NCBI RefSeq assembly: GCF_001262015.1
Contig: NZ_CP012075.1
Span: 186,001-250,000, forward strand
DNA: 64,000 bases
Direction of reading: 5' to 3'
Origin: Prevotella fusca JCM 17724
GTDB taxonomy: Bacteria; Bacteroidota; Bacteroidia; Bacteroidales; Bacteroidaceae
Notes under the pieces: generated by a model
What the model saw: the letters and a program-made list of their open reading frames with translations, nothing else
The model's database searches: none
Told to the model about the DNA's origin: nothing
Shown: piece by piece, positions 35,802 to 44,508 of the stretch
Layout: the number at the start of each line of letters is the position of its first letter
Numbering within the stretch: the first letter of the stretch is position 1
Position numbers and translations under genes: made by a program

Positions 35802-36262
35802 GGCTTTCCGTTAAATGCGTAGACGCCTCTACGCATATACATGGATATAGCCTCAAAGTGAAGTGTTCTTCATTTCTAAATCCATATCATTGAGACAACA
35901 AGGCTTTTATCTAAATTTGCAACTGTTCGCTTGTACCCTGTGAGATACAAAAGAAATACATTGGAAATATCTTGACAATTGTGCAGCTGTCAGGCTCAAA
36001 AAGACGTGCAAAAATGACAGATTTCAGCAACGTTGTAACCTACAGTGAATCAGATGTTTGTACAGTCTTGTTTCAAAAGGGCGTTAGTTAGGGTTCAAAA
36101 GGGCGTTAGTTGGACCTCAAAAGGGCATCTATTGCAAGCCAATTGGGCGTCTTTTCAAAGCCAGAAGAGCATCAGTTTGATTTCACGTTTTGAAATATTT
36201 GTACAAAAACGTTGTTTGGGTCACTATAAAGATACATAATGACAGCTTTTATACAAGCCGCT
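35802..36262 (+). mobile_element. 600-bp family element, subfamily B, right end missing (copy IV)
   Basis: It starts GGCTTTCCGTTAAATGCGT and matches copy V (54560-55049) in reverse, including ACAAGGCTTTTATCTAAAT and TCTTGACAATTGTGCAGC. It carries six 22-nt units at 36075-36206. After ~36262 (ATACAAGC) similarity stops at an IS630 remnant, so the right terminal repeat is lost. The 1275-bp gap 35324-36597 is filled by this, the 254-bp element and the IS remnant. Confidence 0.75.
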
Positions 36263-36462
36263 TCACCTATGAGTTGACCGATATGTGTGTCATTTCAGTT
36301 TGCGCCCCGACTTCTCTTGATGTCAGACCGTTGGACTTCAACAGTATGGCAGGCACGGCAAAGCATACGGAAGGCATGGCTCTTGCCATGGCGTAAGCCC
36401 TCTTCCAACTGTAGATGCTCTTTGTCTGTCAGGTCTATAACTTTAATCTTTCCGATAGTTGT
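36262..36462 (-). pseudogene. IS630-family transposase remnant
   Basis: On the minus strand the frame reads GKIKVIDLTDKEHLQLEEGL then RHGKSHAFRMLCRA, shifts by one base near 36350, and continues ILLKSNGLTSREVGAQTEMT then HISVNS, a stop, VKR. This matches the helix-turn-helix N-terminus of IS630-type transposases, with a frameshift, a TGG-to-TAG change and no C-terminal catalytic half. It is non-functional. It abuts the truncated copy IV element. Boundaries are approximate. Confidence 0.75.
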
Positions 36463-36502
36463 ATTGATTGTGTTACAATACTGATTTGCAGGAGTTTATA
36501 AT

Positions 36503-36543
36503 AAAGACGGGGACAGTTGAAAAAGTCAACTGTCCCCGTCTTT
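36503..36543 (-). terminator. Terminator of the phoH-purC-menG-aroE run
   Basis: A perfect 18-bp stem (36503-36520 with 36526-36543) and a 5-base loop, 54 bases after the aroE stop. GC-rich core CGGGGACAG with A/T ends on both sides. Confidence 0.85.
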
Positions 36544-36597
36544 GTTTTTCATCAGCCTAAAGAAACTACTGCAAATTCTTCTTACTTCCTGGAAAAG

Positions 36598-37350
36598 CTA
36601 TCGCTGTTCTTCCCCGTTCCAGAATTCCCAGCTTGCGAAAGCCTGCAGAAGAAGCATCTCAAGCCCATTCTTTACAACTGCGCCACGTTCGCGACCTTTT
36701 GCCATGAACAGTGTTTCGTCCGGGTTGTAAAGCAGGTCATAAAGAAGTGTATGGCCGTCCATAGCCTCATAAGGGAGGGCAGGACATACCTCTGTGTTCG
36801 GATACATGCCAAGCGGGGTGCAGTTGATGATGACATTATACTCTCGGATTAACTTCGGGGTAATCTCATCATAGGTCAAAGTATCAGACCGCTTCGTGCG
36901 AGATACGAACTTCGTTTCCAATCCGAGCGACTTCAATCCATAGTTGATTGCCTTTGAAGCACCGCCAGTGCCGAGGATAAGAGCCTTCTTATGATGCCGT
37001 TCAAGCAGAGGTTCAATGCTGCGGGTAAAACCAATCACATCACTGTTGAAGCCTTTTAACAGTGTCTTGTTGCCCTTGTGTGTGACACGGATAACATTCA
37101 CGGCACCAATGGCTTTTGCTTCTGGGCTGAGACTGTCAAGGTAGGGGATGACCTGTTCCTTGTAGGGGATGGTCACATTCAGTCCACGCAGTTCGGGGTT
37201 GGAGTCGACAACCTCGATAAAATTATCTATTGATGGGATTTCGAAATTGATGTATCGAGCATTAATGTGCTCGTTATCAAACTTCTCGTTGAAGTATCCA
37301 ATAGAAAAAGAATGCCCCAATGGGTAGCCAATAAGTCCGTATTTGTCCAT
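36598..37350 (-). CDS. aroE: Shikimate dehydrogenase
   Basis: Reduces 3-dehydroshikimate to shikimate with NADPH in chorismate synthesis. The 250-residue protein has the substrate-binding GYPLGHSFS, the catalytic Lys in NVTIPYKEQV, the NADPH loop GTGGASKAI, and NCTPLGMYPN. It is slightly short compared with E. coli AroE (272). It lies 21 bases behind menG; chorismate also feeds menaquinone, which fits the pairing. Confidence 0.92.
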   Translation of the reverse strand: MDKYGLIGYPLGHSFSIGYFNEKFDNEHINARYINFEIPSIDNFIEVVDSNPELRGLNVTIPYKEQVIPYLDSLSPEAKAIGAVNVIRVTHKGNKTLLKGFNSDVIGFTRSIEPLLERHHKKALILGTGGASKAINYGLKSLGLETKFVSRTKRSDTLTYDEITPKLIREYNVIINCTPLGMYPNTEVCPALPYEAMDGHTLLYDLLYNPDETLFMAKGRERGAVVKNGLEMLLLQAFASWEFWNGEEQR

Positions 37351-37371
37351 ATCTTAACCTTGTTCTATAAA

Positions 37372-38130
37372 TTATTTTTCTGCAAAATACATCGTACAGA
37401 TACCGAAAGTCAGTCGGCGGAAAGAGCTTTTCGCAAAGCCTGCCTTATGAAATATCTCCATCATCCGTTCGCCCTGTGGGAATGCCTCGACCGTCTTGTT
37501 GAGATATTCGTAAGCGCTTTTATCCTTGGAAATGAATTTTGCGTAGTTGAGCAGCACTGTGTTGGAATAAATGCGGAAGAGCTGTTTCATTGGGAAACTG
37601 ACAGGTGTGGTCAGTTCGACAATGCTAAGATGTCCGCCTTTCTTCAGCACACGGCAGATTTCGGCAAGCCCTTTGTCGAGGTTTTGGAAGTTGCGGATAC
37701 CAAATGCCGCAGTCACAGCATCGAAAGTGTAGTCAGGAAAAGAAAGGTTGAGGCAGTCCTCCTTCTGGAAGGAAATCACCTCGCTAAGTCCGGCTGCTTT
37801 CACCTTTTCACGGCCGATAGCCATCATACCTTCAGAAATATCTGCACCGATAAGTTGTTCTGGTTTCAGCTCATTGGCGGCAAGAATGGCAAAGTCACCA
37901 GTTCCTGTGGCTATGTCAAGCATCTTCTTGGGACGGAACGGCAACAGCTGGCGGATAGCTTTCTTTCGCCATCCTTTGTCAATGTTTCCTGAGAGACGGT
38001 GGTTCAGTGTGTCGTAAGTCGGAGCGATATTGTCAAACATCTCTGCTATGAGTTTGCCTTTCTCGCCATCTCCGTCATAGGGTTTTATCTTCTCCTGGTC
38101 GTACATTGTCTTGTTTTGTTCATGATTCAT
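37372..38130 (-). CDS. menG: Demethylmenaquinone methyltransferase
   Basis: Final C-methylation in menaquinone synthesis (UbiE/MenG). The 252-residue SAM-dependent methyltransferase has motif [12 protein letters not shown], plus [22 protein letters not shown] and [16 protein letters not shown] second start at ATG 38106 ([11 protein letters not shown]) is preceded by an A-rich stretch and may be the true one, giving 244 residues. Next gene aroE is 21 bases away. The 135-bp gap to purC holds AATTCATAATTATGA-like motifs. Confidence 0.9.
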   Translation of the reverse strand: MNHEQNKTMYDQEKIKPYDGDGEKGKLIAEMFDNIAPTYDTLNHRLSGNIDKGWRKKAIRQLLPFRPKKMLDIATGTGDFAILAANELKPEQLIGADISEGMMAIGREKVKAAGLSEVISFQKEDCLNLSFPDYTFDAVTAAFGIRNFQNLDKGLAEICRVLKKGGHLSIVELTTPVSFPMKQLFRIYSNTVLLNYAKFISKDKSAYEYLNKTVEAFPQGERMMEIFHKAGFAKSSFRRLTFGICTMYFAEK

Positions 38131-38265
38131 AAACCTAAATTCATAATTATGATTACCATCTTTGGATATAGCACAAGTATTGTGGTAATATCAGATTAGA
38201 TGTTTGTCAGTGAATAATATTAATCAAAATTATGAATTCAGGATTATGAATTTTGTATTTGTCTT

Positions 38266-39216
38266 TTACTTCCTTGAAGCCAGATACTGCTTTACGTTCT
38301 TCTCAATACGTGCAGCAATGTCGCCTTCTTCAACAGCCTTGTCAAATTTCTCGCCAGTGATATGCTCGTAAAGCTCAATGTAACGGTCGCTGACGCTTTC
38401 TGCATATTCATCTGTTATTTCAGGCATTGTCTGTCCCGGCTCGTTCATGAAGTTGTGTTCAATCAGCCACTGGCGGAGGAACTCCTTTGAAAGCTGCTTC
38501 TGTGGCTCGCCCTTTTCAAGTTTCTCCTCATAGCCTTCAGCATAGAAGTAGCGGCTTGAGTCAGGGGTGTGAATCTCATCAATGAGATAGCACTGACCGT
38601 CACGCTTGCCGAACTCATACTTTGTATCAACGAGTATCAGCCCCTGCTTTGCGGCAATTTCCTGACCACGCGCAAAGAGTTTGCGGGTCCAGTCCTCAAT
38701 GATTGCATAATCTTCTGCAGAAACGATACCCTGCTTGATAATCTCTTCCTTGGAGATATTCATGTCGTGACCCTCGTCAGCCTTGGTTGTTGGGGTTACA
38801 ATCGGCTCTGGGAAACGTTCGTTCTCACGCATGCCGTCAGGGAGCTTCACGCCACAGAGTTCACGGCAGCCATCCTTATATGCGCGCCATGCAGATCCCG
38901 TAAGGATAGAGCGGATAATCATTTCAACACGAAAGCCTTCACACTTCAGACCAACAGTTACCATTGGGTCGGGAGTAGCCAACTTCCAGTTAGGACAGAT
39001 GTCGGTTGTCTGGTCAAGGAACTTGGCTGCAATCTGGTTCAAAACCTGTCCTTTGAACGGTATTCCTTTTGGCAGGACGACATCGAATGCAGAGATTCGG
39101 TCGGTAGCTACCATGACGATAAGATCGTCGTTGATGTCATACACATCACGTACTTTGCCGTGATACACACTCTTCTGTCCATCAAAATGGAATTCAGTCT
39201 TTGTTAATGCTTTCAT
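38266..39216 (-). CDS. purC: SAICAR synthase
   Basis: Condenses CAIR with aspartate in purine synthesis. The 316-residue protein shows [11 protein letters not shown], the substrate-binding [11 protein letters not shown], the region [15 protein letters not shown], and [10 protein letters not shown] ... [13 protein letters not shown]. Length suits the longer (eukaryote-like) PurC form seen in Bacteroidota. It lies 21 bases after phoH, so the two are probably in one transcript. Confidence 0.93.
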   Translation of the reverse strand: MKALTKTEFHFDGQKSVYHGKVRDVYDINDDLIVMVATDRISAFDVVLPKGIPFKGQVLNQIAAKFLDQTTDICPNWKLATPDPMVTVGLKCEGFRVEMIIRSILTGSAWRAYKDGCRELCGVKLPDGMRENERFPEPIVTPTTKADEGHDMNISKEEIIKQGIVSAEDYAIIEDWTRKLFARGQEIAAKQGLILVDTKYEFGKRDGQCYLIDEIHTPDSSRYFYAEGYEEKLEKGEPQKQLSKEFLRQWLIEHNFMNEPGQTMPEITDEYAESVSDRYIELYEHITGEKFDKAVEEGDIAARIEKNVKQYLASRK

Positions 39217-39237
39217 TGTTTTTATGTTTATAGAGTC

Positions 39238-40185
39238 CTATCTCTTGTCCGCCTTATCGTATGCCTCGTAGGCGTTCACGATACGCGTAACTAACTTGTG
39301 CCTTACAATGTCTTTCTTGTCAAGATTGATAACAGAGATGCCATCCACGCCGCCTAAGATAGAAAGAGCTTCTTTCAGTCCGCTCTTTTCAGCATGCGGA
39401 AGGTCAATCTGTGTCAGGTCACCTGTTATGATCATCTTCGTGTTCCAGCCCATACGTGTGAGGAACATACGGATTTGTGCAGGTGTAGTGTTCTGTGCTT
39501 CATCAAGAATGACAACTGCATCGCTCAGTGTCCGTCCTCGCATGAAAGCCAATGGGGCAATCTGGATTATATGCTTGTCCATCATGTCCTGCAGTTTGAC
39601 GGCGGGAATCATATCCTCTAAAGCATCATAAAGCGGTTGCAAATAAGGGTCAATCTTGTCCTTCATATCGCCCGGAAGGAAGCCGAGTTTCTCGCCAGCT
39701 TCAACAGCCGGACGCGAAAGGATAATCTTCTTTGCAGCCTTCTCCTTGAGTGCCTTTACCGCCAAGGCAATGCTAAGATAAGTCTTACCTGTTCCCGCAG
39801 GACCAACGGCAAATATCATGTCGCTCTTCTCAAAGGCATCAATGAGCTGCTGTTGATTCTCCGACCTACCTTTGATGGGCCTGCCCGATACGGAATAAAC
39901 AAGGACGTCCTTTACCGCATCTGCTTTGGTCTTCCGACCTTTCACGATATCAAGGATGTCCTCTTCTGTAATGGTGTTATACCGTTCCACATGCTTGCGC
40001 ATGGTTTCAATGTCTTCTTCAATCTTTACCATCTCTTCTTCATCTCCTAAGATACGGATAACGTTGTCTCTTGCAACTATCCTCAGCTTGGGAAAGAGCG
40101 ACTTTATCATCTGGAGGTGACCGTTGCCAACTCCATAGAAGACCACCGGGTCTATGTCTTCAAGAACTATATGCTTTTCTATCAA
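39238..40185 (-). CDS. phoH: PhoH-family ATPase, TTG start
   Basis: Cytosolic ATPase of the PhoH family, linked to RNA metabolism and phosphate starvation in some species. The Walker A motif is VGPAGTGKTYLS, Walker B is VILDEAQNTT, followed by TRMGWNTKMIITGDLTQIDLP. The frame is open to 40272, but a -7 box (TAACTTTG, minus strand, 40210-40217) places transcription start near 40203. The next suitable codon is TTG 40185, giving MIEKHIVLEDIDPVVFYGVG, 315 residues, a natural start for this family. It is divergent from the DUF5715-like gene. Confidence 0.9.
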   Translation of the reverse strand: MIEKHIVLEDIDPVVFYGVGNGHLQMIKSLFPKLRIVARDNVIRILGDEEEMVKIEEDIETMRKHVERYNTITEEDILDIVKGRKTKADAVKDVLVYSVSGRPIKGRSENQQQLIDAFEKSDMIFAVGPAGTGKTYLSIALAVKALKEKAAKKIILSRPAVEAGEKLGFLPGDMKDKIDPYLQPLYDALEDMIPAVKLQDMMDKHIIQIAPLAFMRGRTLSDAVVILDEAQNTTPAQIRMFLTRMGWNTKMIITGDLTQIDLPHAEKSGLKEALSILGGVDGISVINLDKKDIVRHKLVTRIVNAYEAYDKADKR

Positions 40186-40209
40186 CTTTGTCTGCTTTAT
40201 ATTTGTTCG

Positions 40210-40288
40210 CAAAGTTACTATAAAATAGTGATACTTGCAAATTATTCTTAATTCATAATTCGCAATCATCAAAAACTTATTACCTTTG
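40210..40288. promoter_or_regulatory. Divergent phoH / DUF5715-like promoters
   Basis: TAACTTTG on the minus strand (40210-40217) for phoH, and TACCTTTG on the plus strand (40281-40288) only five bases before the ATG at 40294. The plus-strand mRNA would be leaderless or nearly so. Confidence 0.7.
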
Positions 40289-40293
40289 TATCA

Positions 40294-41088
40294 ATGAAAC
40301 GAAAAAGAAAGATAACAAAGAAGCGTTTTCTCTTGGGCTTCATCTCCATAACCCTTTTTTTAGCTGTCGTAAGAATACTGTTTCCATCCATAGCTCACGA
40401 TAGGATAGTGGTGTTGTGTAAAACGGAAAGTGACAGTACTAAAGTAGTGGAAACTTCTGACTCCGTAAAAGTTAAGTCGCAGTCTACCACTGGTCAGATG
40501 CAGCTGTCTCATTTCTTCAGGGCAGACGGCTCTTTGAAGAAGAACAGGATTATCGGAGTAAGGGATTATGATGAGAGCTTCCCCGACTCCCAGTCGCAAC
40601 AGTTGGAGGCAGCCTTGCGCTATGGCGTGAAACCAGTTGCCGACCGTGCTGGTGCGGAGAAGTGCAAGAGTGGGCTGGTTTATATAGGTAGTAATCCTTA
40701 TTATAAAATGAAGAAACTGAACAGCAGCGTGCCTTATCTTGTGCCGCGTGCGGCTGTTTTGCTTCAGGACATTGCCCGTAACTTCATGGATAGTCTGCAG
40801 ACAAAGGGTGTACCAGTAAACAAGCTGCTGGTGTCAAGCGTGCTGAGAACGAAGGAAGATGTTGAGAAACTTCGTCAGCACAACCATAACGCAACAGAGA
40901 ACAGCTGTCATTTATATGGTACAACCTTTGATATAGCATACAATAAGTATGCCTCTGTTTCCCGCCCGGTAAGGGATGATACACTCAAGTGGGTGTTAAG
41001 CGAAGTGCTGAACGACCTACGTTCGCAAGGACGCTGCTTTATCAAGTACGAAAAGCGTCAAGGCTGCTTCCATATTACAGTAAGATGA
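40294..41088 (+). CDS. DUF5715-like protein, possible M15-type peptidase fold
   Basis: A 264-residue protein with a basic N-terminus and one hydrophobic anchor (~11-30, FLLGFISITLFLAVVRILFP), so probably periplasmic. The C-terminal half has SSVLRTKEDVEKLRQHNHNA, then NSCHLYGTTFDIAYN and a final CFHITVR. The S-x-H-x2-G-x3-D and C-terminal H-x-T spacing resembles the zinc ligands of D-Ala-D-Ala carboxypeptidases (VanY/M15), which suggests cell-wall hydrolysis or binding. The DUF assignment is from memory. Confidence 0.65.
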   Translation: MKRKRKITKKRFLLGFISITLFLAVVRILFPSIAHDRIVVLCKTESDSTKVVETSDSVKVKSQSTTGQMQLSHFFRADGSLKKNRIIGVRDYDESFPDSQSQQLEAALRYGVKPVADRAGAEKCKSGLVYIGSNPYYKMKKLNSSVPYLVPRAAVLLQDIARNFMDSLQTKGVPVNKLLVSSVLRTKEDVEKLRQHNHNATENSCHLYGTTFDIAYNKYASVSRPVRDDTLKWVLSEVLNDLRSQGRCFIKYEKRQGCFHITVR

Positions 41089-41206
41089 TGAGCGGTTTGG
41101 GCTAAACCCTATCTCCAGATAAAAGGCACAATGCAGTAAAATTGTCCGCAAAATACAGTTGCGATGTGTAATTTATGGTATGTGTATCAATATAATCATC
41201 AGATTA

Positions 41207-41238
41207 TTTGGCTGTTAGAAAAAAAAGAAGTACTTTTG
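41207..41238 (+). promoter_or_regulatory. rpsP promoter
   Basis: TTTG (41207-41210), a 20-base spacer, TACTTTTG (41231-41238), 60 bases before the ATG. The gap holds a short imperfect hairpin, CTGTCACGAGATGGCAG. Confidence 0.8.
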
Positions 41239-41298
41239 CAGCCGCTGTCACGAGATGGCAGCATTTAAATTCAAACCTTTAAATATTTATAAAATTTT

Positions 41299-41850
41299 AT
41301 GGCAACAAAAATCAGATTGCAGCGCGGTGGTCGTAAGAACTATGCTTTCTACAGCATCGTAATCGCTGACGCTCGTGCACCACGTGATGGTAAGTTTACT
41401 GAGAAGATTGGTACTTATAACCCTAATACCAATCCAGCCACAGTAGATTTGAATTTTGATCGTGCTCTTTACTGGGTTGAGACAGGTGCTCAGCCAACAG
41501 ACACTGCTCGCAACATCCTTAAGGGTGAGGGCGTTTACATGATGAAGCACCTCCGTGGTGGTGTTAAGAAGGGCGCATTCGACGAGGCTGCATGCCAGCA
41601 GAAGTTTGACGCTTGGAAGCAGGCTAAGGTCGCAGCTACAGAGGCTGTAGAGAAGCAGGTAACCGATGATAAGAAGAAGGCTGCTGCTCAGAACCTTGAG
41701 GCTGAGAAGAAGGTTAACGAAGCTATTGCTAAGAAGGTTGCAGACAAGAAGGCTGCTGCCGTTGCAGCAAAGGCTGAGGCTGAAGCAGCTCAGGCTGCTG
41801 AGGACACTGCCGCTGAGGCTCCTGCAGAGGAGGCGCCAGCTGAGGCTTAA
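41299..41850 (+). CDS. rpsP: 30S ribosomal protein S16 with Ala/Lys/Glu tail
   Basis: The S16 core (residues 1-~85, [46 protein letters not shown]) is normal. It is followed by an unusually long tail to residue 183: a charged part (90-130) and an Ala/Glu/Lys coiled stretch ending [11 protein letters not shown]16 is usually 80-90 residues; long tails are a known Bacteroidota trait. Monocistronic, with a strong terminator right after. Confidence 0.93.
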   Translation: MATKIRLQRGGRKNYAFYSIVIADARAPRDGKFTEKIGTYNPNTNPATVDLNFDRALYWVETGAQPTDTARNILKGEGVYMMKHLRGGVKKGAFDEAACQQKFDAWKQAKVAATEAVEKQVTDDKKKAAAQNLEAEKKVNEAIAKKVADKKAAAVAAKAEAEAAQAAEDTAAEAPAEEAPAEA

Positions 41851-41871
41851 TCCTTCGTACCGTTAAAGTAT

Positions 41872-41908
41872 AAGTCCATAGACTCTCCATGAGTTTATGG
41901 ACTTTTTT
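41872..41908 (+). terminator. rpsP terminator
   Basis: AAGTCCATAGACTC pairs with GAGTTTATGGACTT (one G-U pair) around loop TCCAT, followed by TTTT, 22 bases past the stop. Confidence 0.85.
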
Positions 41909-42114
41909 GTTTTTAGCCCTTTGTGAAGCCATAGTCCTTTAAGGTTCAGTTAGGAAAAGATGGAGCACTGGCATTGAAAACTGGTGATAGTCTGTGTTGA
42001 TTCAGTTATGCTATCTTGTTCTTTGCATGCGTTATGGAACAAGGTTTTACCGCTGAAAATCTTGAAATATGCTTACATGATTTGCTGTTGTTTCTGCTCG
42101 AAAGGTAGAAAAAG

Positions 42115-42714
42115 GGTTCTTCCGTTAAATGCGTAGATTGGAAACGGAATAAAGGCTTATACGCTTGCATGGTATGACTATCCAAAATTAGATGGTCTTA
42201 CAAGGGGGGGATAAACTACAGAAAAGACAAATAAACACTTTGTCCATCCATTAGTATGCCTTTCCGTCTTCTACAAATCGTTCCCACACCAACCAATGTT
42301 TGTAAACTATTTTCACACACTTCAAAACCAATACATGGTCTTTTGGCTTCTAAAAGACGCCTAATTGACTTGCAATAGATGCCCTTTTGAGGTCTAACTA
42401 ACGCCCTTTTGAAGTCCAATTAAGCACCTTTTCTTGCACGACTTTATAACTAACTGATTTACTGTTGGTTGTGAACTTGCTTTTTACACGTGTTTTAGCC
42501 TTTATCTGCAGGCATTTTACCCTAAATTATGTCATGATTTTTCAATCTGCTGTCTGCGATTTTCAAAGTATTAAAATGAAAAGGTTTTCTGTGTCGGAGG
42601 ATGATAACAAAGTAGACAGCCAAGACTGTCTTGGCTGTCTATTTGTATAATGCATAACTACGGTTCTTTTGTTGAAGCTATACGAAAAGTGTCCACGCAT
42701 TTAACGGAAGAGCC
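42115..42714 (-). mobile_element. 600-bp inverted-repeat element, copy II
   Basis: 600 bp with ends GGTTCTTCCGTTAAATGCGT and the complement of GGCTCTTCCGTTAAATGCGT. Flanks AGAAAAAG / AGAAAAAA (7 of 8 identical) suggest an 8-bp target duplication. It contains a reverse 22-nt array (42323-42432, five units) and the palindrome GCCAAGACTGTCTTGGC (~42619). It is the best-preserved copy and carries no transposase. Confidence 0.85.
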
Positions 42715-42773
42715 AGAAAAAAGGGGAGTTAACTTGGTGTAATTATAACGGTCAGATGTACAGTTGGTTAAGA

Positions 42774-42883
42774 AGCAGGTGCTTAATAGGACTTCAATTA
42801 AGCCTTAGTAAGGTTTTAACTAAGCACCTATTGGATGTCAATTAGTGCTTAGTTAGACCGTAGTTTATCGTCAATTAATTTTC
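42774..42883 (+). repeat. Free-standing 22-nt repeat array
   Basis: Five 22-nt units in register (start positions 42774, 42796, 42818, 42840, 42862), opening AGCAGGTGCTTAATAGG. No terminal inverted repeats. It lies 160 bases past the radA stop. The rest of the gap 41851-43045 beyond the element and this array shows nothing recognisable. Confidence 0.7.
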
Positions 42884-43045
42884 AGAAGTGGAATTATTTT
42901 GATATAATTCGTTCTGAAACAGATAGCAGACATTGTGTGAGTCGTTCTTTTCCCTTTTACAGGCGATGTTCTCTTGGGCGGGCATATAGGTCTTGCCTTA
43001 CTCTCTTTTTATGTTCGTCGGTTACTCCATCATCTACCAAACAGC

Positions 43046-44446
43046 TTACCCAAACAATGCTCTGAGTGCTTCTTCCACCTTTCTTACAGAGTGAAGCTGT
43101 ATGTTGTATTTGCCAGTCAGTCCCGAAAGGTTATACTTGGGGATAATGATGTTACTGAAACCTAACTTTTCAGCTTCGGCAATACGCTGTTCAATACGGC
43201 TGACCGGGCGTACTTCTCCACTCAATCCAACCTCACCGCACATACACCATCCCTGTTCAATCGGTGTGTCAACATTCGATGAAAGTACGGCAGCGATGAC
43301 ACTTAAATCCATTGCCATATCTGTCACACGAAGTCCCCCGGCGATGTTCAGGAACACGTCTTTCTGCATGAGTTTGAATCCTACACGTTTCTCTAATACT
43401 GCAAGCAACATGTTCAGTCGGCGTTGGTCGAAGCCTGTAGCGGAACGCTGAGGCGTACCGTATGCAGCTGATGATACAAGTGCCTGTGTCTCAACAAGGA
43501 AAGGGCGTACTCCTTCAATAGTACTTGAAATAGCTACTCCAGATAATCCTTCATGGTCTTCTGTCAGCAAAAGTTCCGAAGGATTGCTTACTTGACGCAG
43601 TCCCTGCTGTTCCATTTCATAGATACCAAGCTCTGAGGTAGAGCCAAAACGGTTCTTGATACTGCGAAGGATACGGTACATGTAATGTTGGTCGCCCTCA
43701 AACTGGATAACGGTATCAACGATATGTTCTAATATCTTTGGACCGGCAATACTACCCTCTTTATTGATGTGCCCGATGAGTATGACAGGTACGCCACTCG
43801 TCTTGGCAAACCGCAGCAGGGCTGATGCACATTCACGTACTTGTGTGATACTGCCCGGGCTGCTGTCTACATCTTCTGTTGAAATGGTCTGGATAGAATC
43901 CACAACAACCAGTTCTGGCTGAACGTCACGGATATGTTCAAAGATATGTTCCAAAGACGTTTCCGACAAGATGATGATGTTTTCAGCGATGTTCTTGGTG
44001 ATTCGCTCGGCACGCATCTTTATCTGATGGGGGCTTTCCTCACCACTGACGTAGAGCACACGCTGTGTCATGTGAAGAATTGTCTGTAACGTAAGCGTAC
44101 TTTTGCCGATGCCTGGTTCACCACCGAGCAATACAATGCTGCCTGGTACCAGACCGCCACCTAATACCCGGTTCAGTTCGCCATCGTGCATGTCGATACG
44201 TGGCTCATCATGAGAAGATATGTCACGCAGGCGTTGTGGCTTGTTTGCCAATGCTGAAACAGAGCCTCCCGATGCCGCATTACGCAGCGTTGTAGCAGCG
44301 TTGCGGGCAGCCTGTGAACCCGTATCAGCTGCGATTCGAATCTCCTTGAACGTGTTCCACTGCCCGCAGCTGGGGCACTTGCCAATCCATTTTGTACTTT
44401 CCTGTCCGCAGTTACTGCAGACAAAAGCTATCTTGTCCTTTGCCAT
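43046..44446 (-). CDS. radA: DNA repair protein RadA
   Basis: RecA-like branch-migration helicase used in recombination. The 466-residue protein has an N-terminal zinc finger (C10, C13, C24, C27), Walker A GGEPGIGKST, the RadA-specific KNRFGSTSELGIYEM, and a C-terminal Lon-protease-like domain (RVTDMAMDLSVIAAVLSS; GEVGLSGEVRPV). Length is normal. It is divergent from the substrate-binding lipoprotein gene. Confidence 0.95.
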   Translation of the reverse strand: MAKDKIAFVCSNCGQESTKWIGKCPSCGQWNTFKEIRIAADTGSQAARNAATTLRNAASGGSVSALANKPQRLRDISSHDEPRIDMHDGELNRVLGGGLVPGSIVLLGGEPGIGKSTLTLQTILHMTQRVLYVSGEESPHQIKMRAERITKNIAENIIILSETSLEHIFEHIRDVQPELVVVDSIQTISTEDVDSSPGSITQVRECASALLRFAKTSGVPVILIGHINKEGSIAGPKILEHIVDTVIQFEGDQHYMYRILRSIKNRFGSTSELGIYEMEQQGLRQVSNPSELLLTEDHEGLSGVAISSTIEGVRPFLVETQALVSSAAYGTPQRSATGFDQRRLNMLLAVLEKRVGFKLMQKDVFLNIAGGLRVTDMAMDLSVIAAVLSSNVDTPIEQGWCMCGEVGLSGEVRPVSRIEQRIAEAEKLGFSNIIIPKYNLSGLTGKYNIQLHSVRKVEEALRALFG

Positions 44447-44453
44447 AGTGAGA

Positions 44454-44501
44454 CAAAAGTAGTAAGTTTTTTCTTAGTTACAAAATTTATTCTTAATTTT
44501 G
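44454..44501. promoter_or_regulatory. Divergent radA / lipoprotein promoters, both almost leaderless
   Basis: Minus strand: TTTG (44481-44484), then TACTTTTG (44454-44461), seven bases from the radA ATG. Plus strand: TAATTTTG (44494-44501), seven bases from the ATG at 44509. The whole intergenic region is 62 bp, so the two promoters interleave. Confidence 0.75.
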
Positions 44502-44508
44502 CAACTAT

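Noticed and set aside
35665..35856. Minus-strand 63-codon frame beside the 254-bp element
   Set aside because: It runs across two element ends and shows no family resemblance.
42216..42419. Open frames crossing the element arrays (also 36045-36239, 54545-54808, 61908-62126) as small proteins
   Set aside because: They are shadows of the 22-nt repeats; the period is not a multiple of three and the frames differ between copies.
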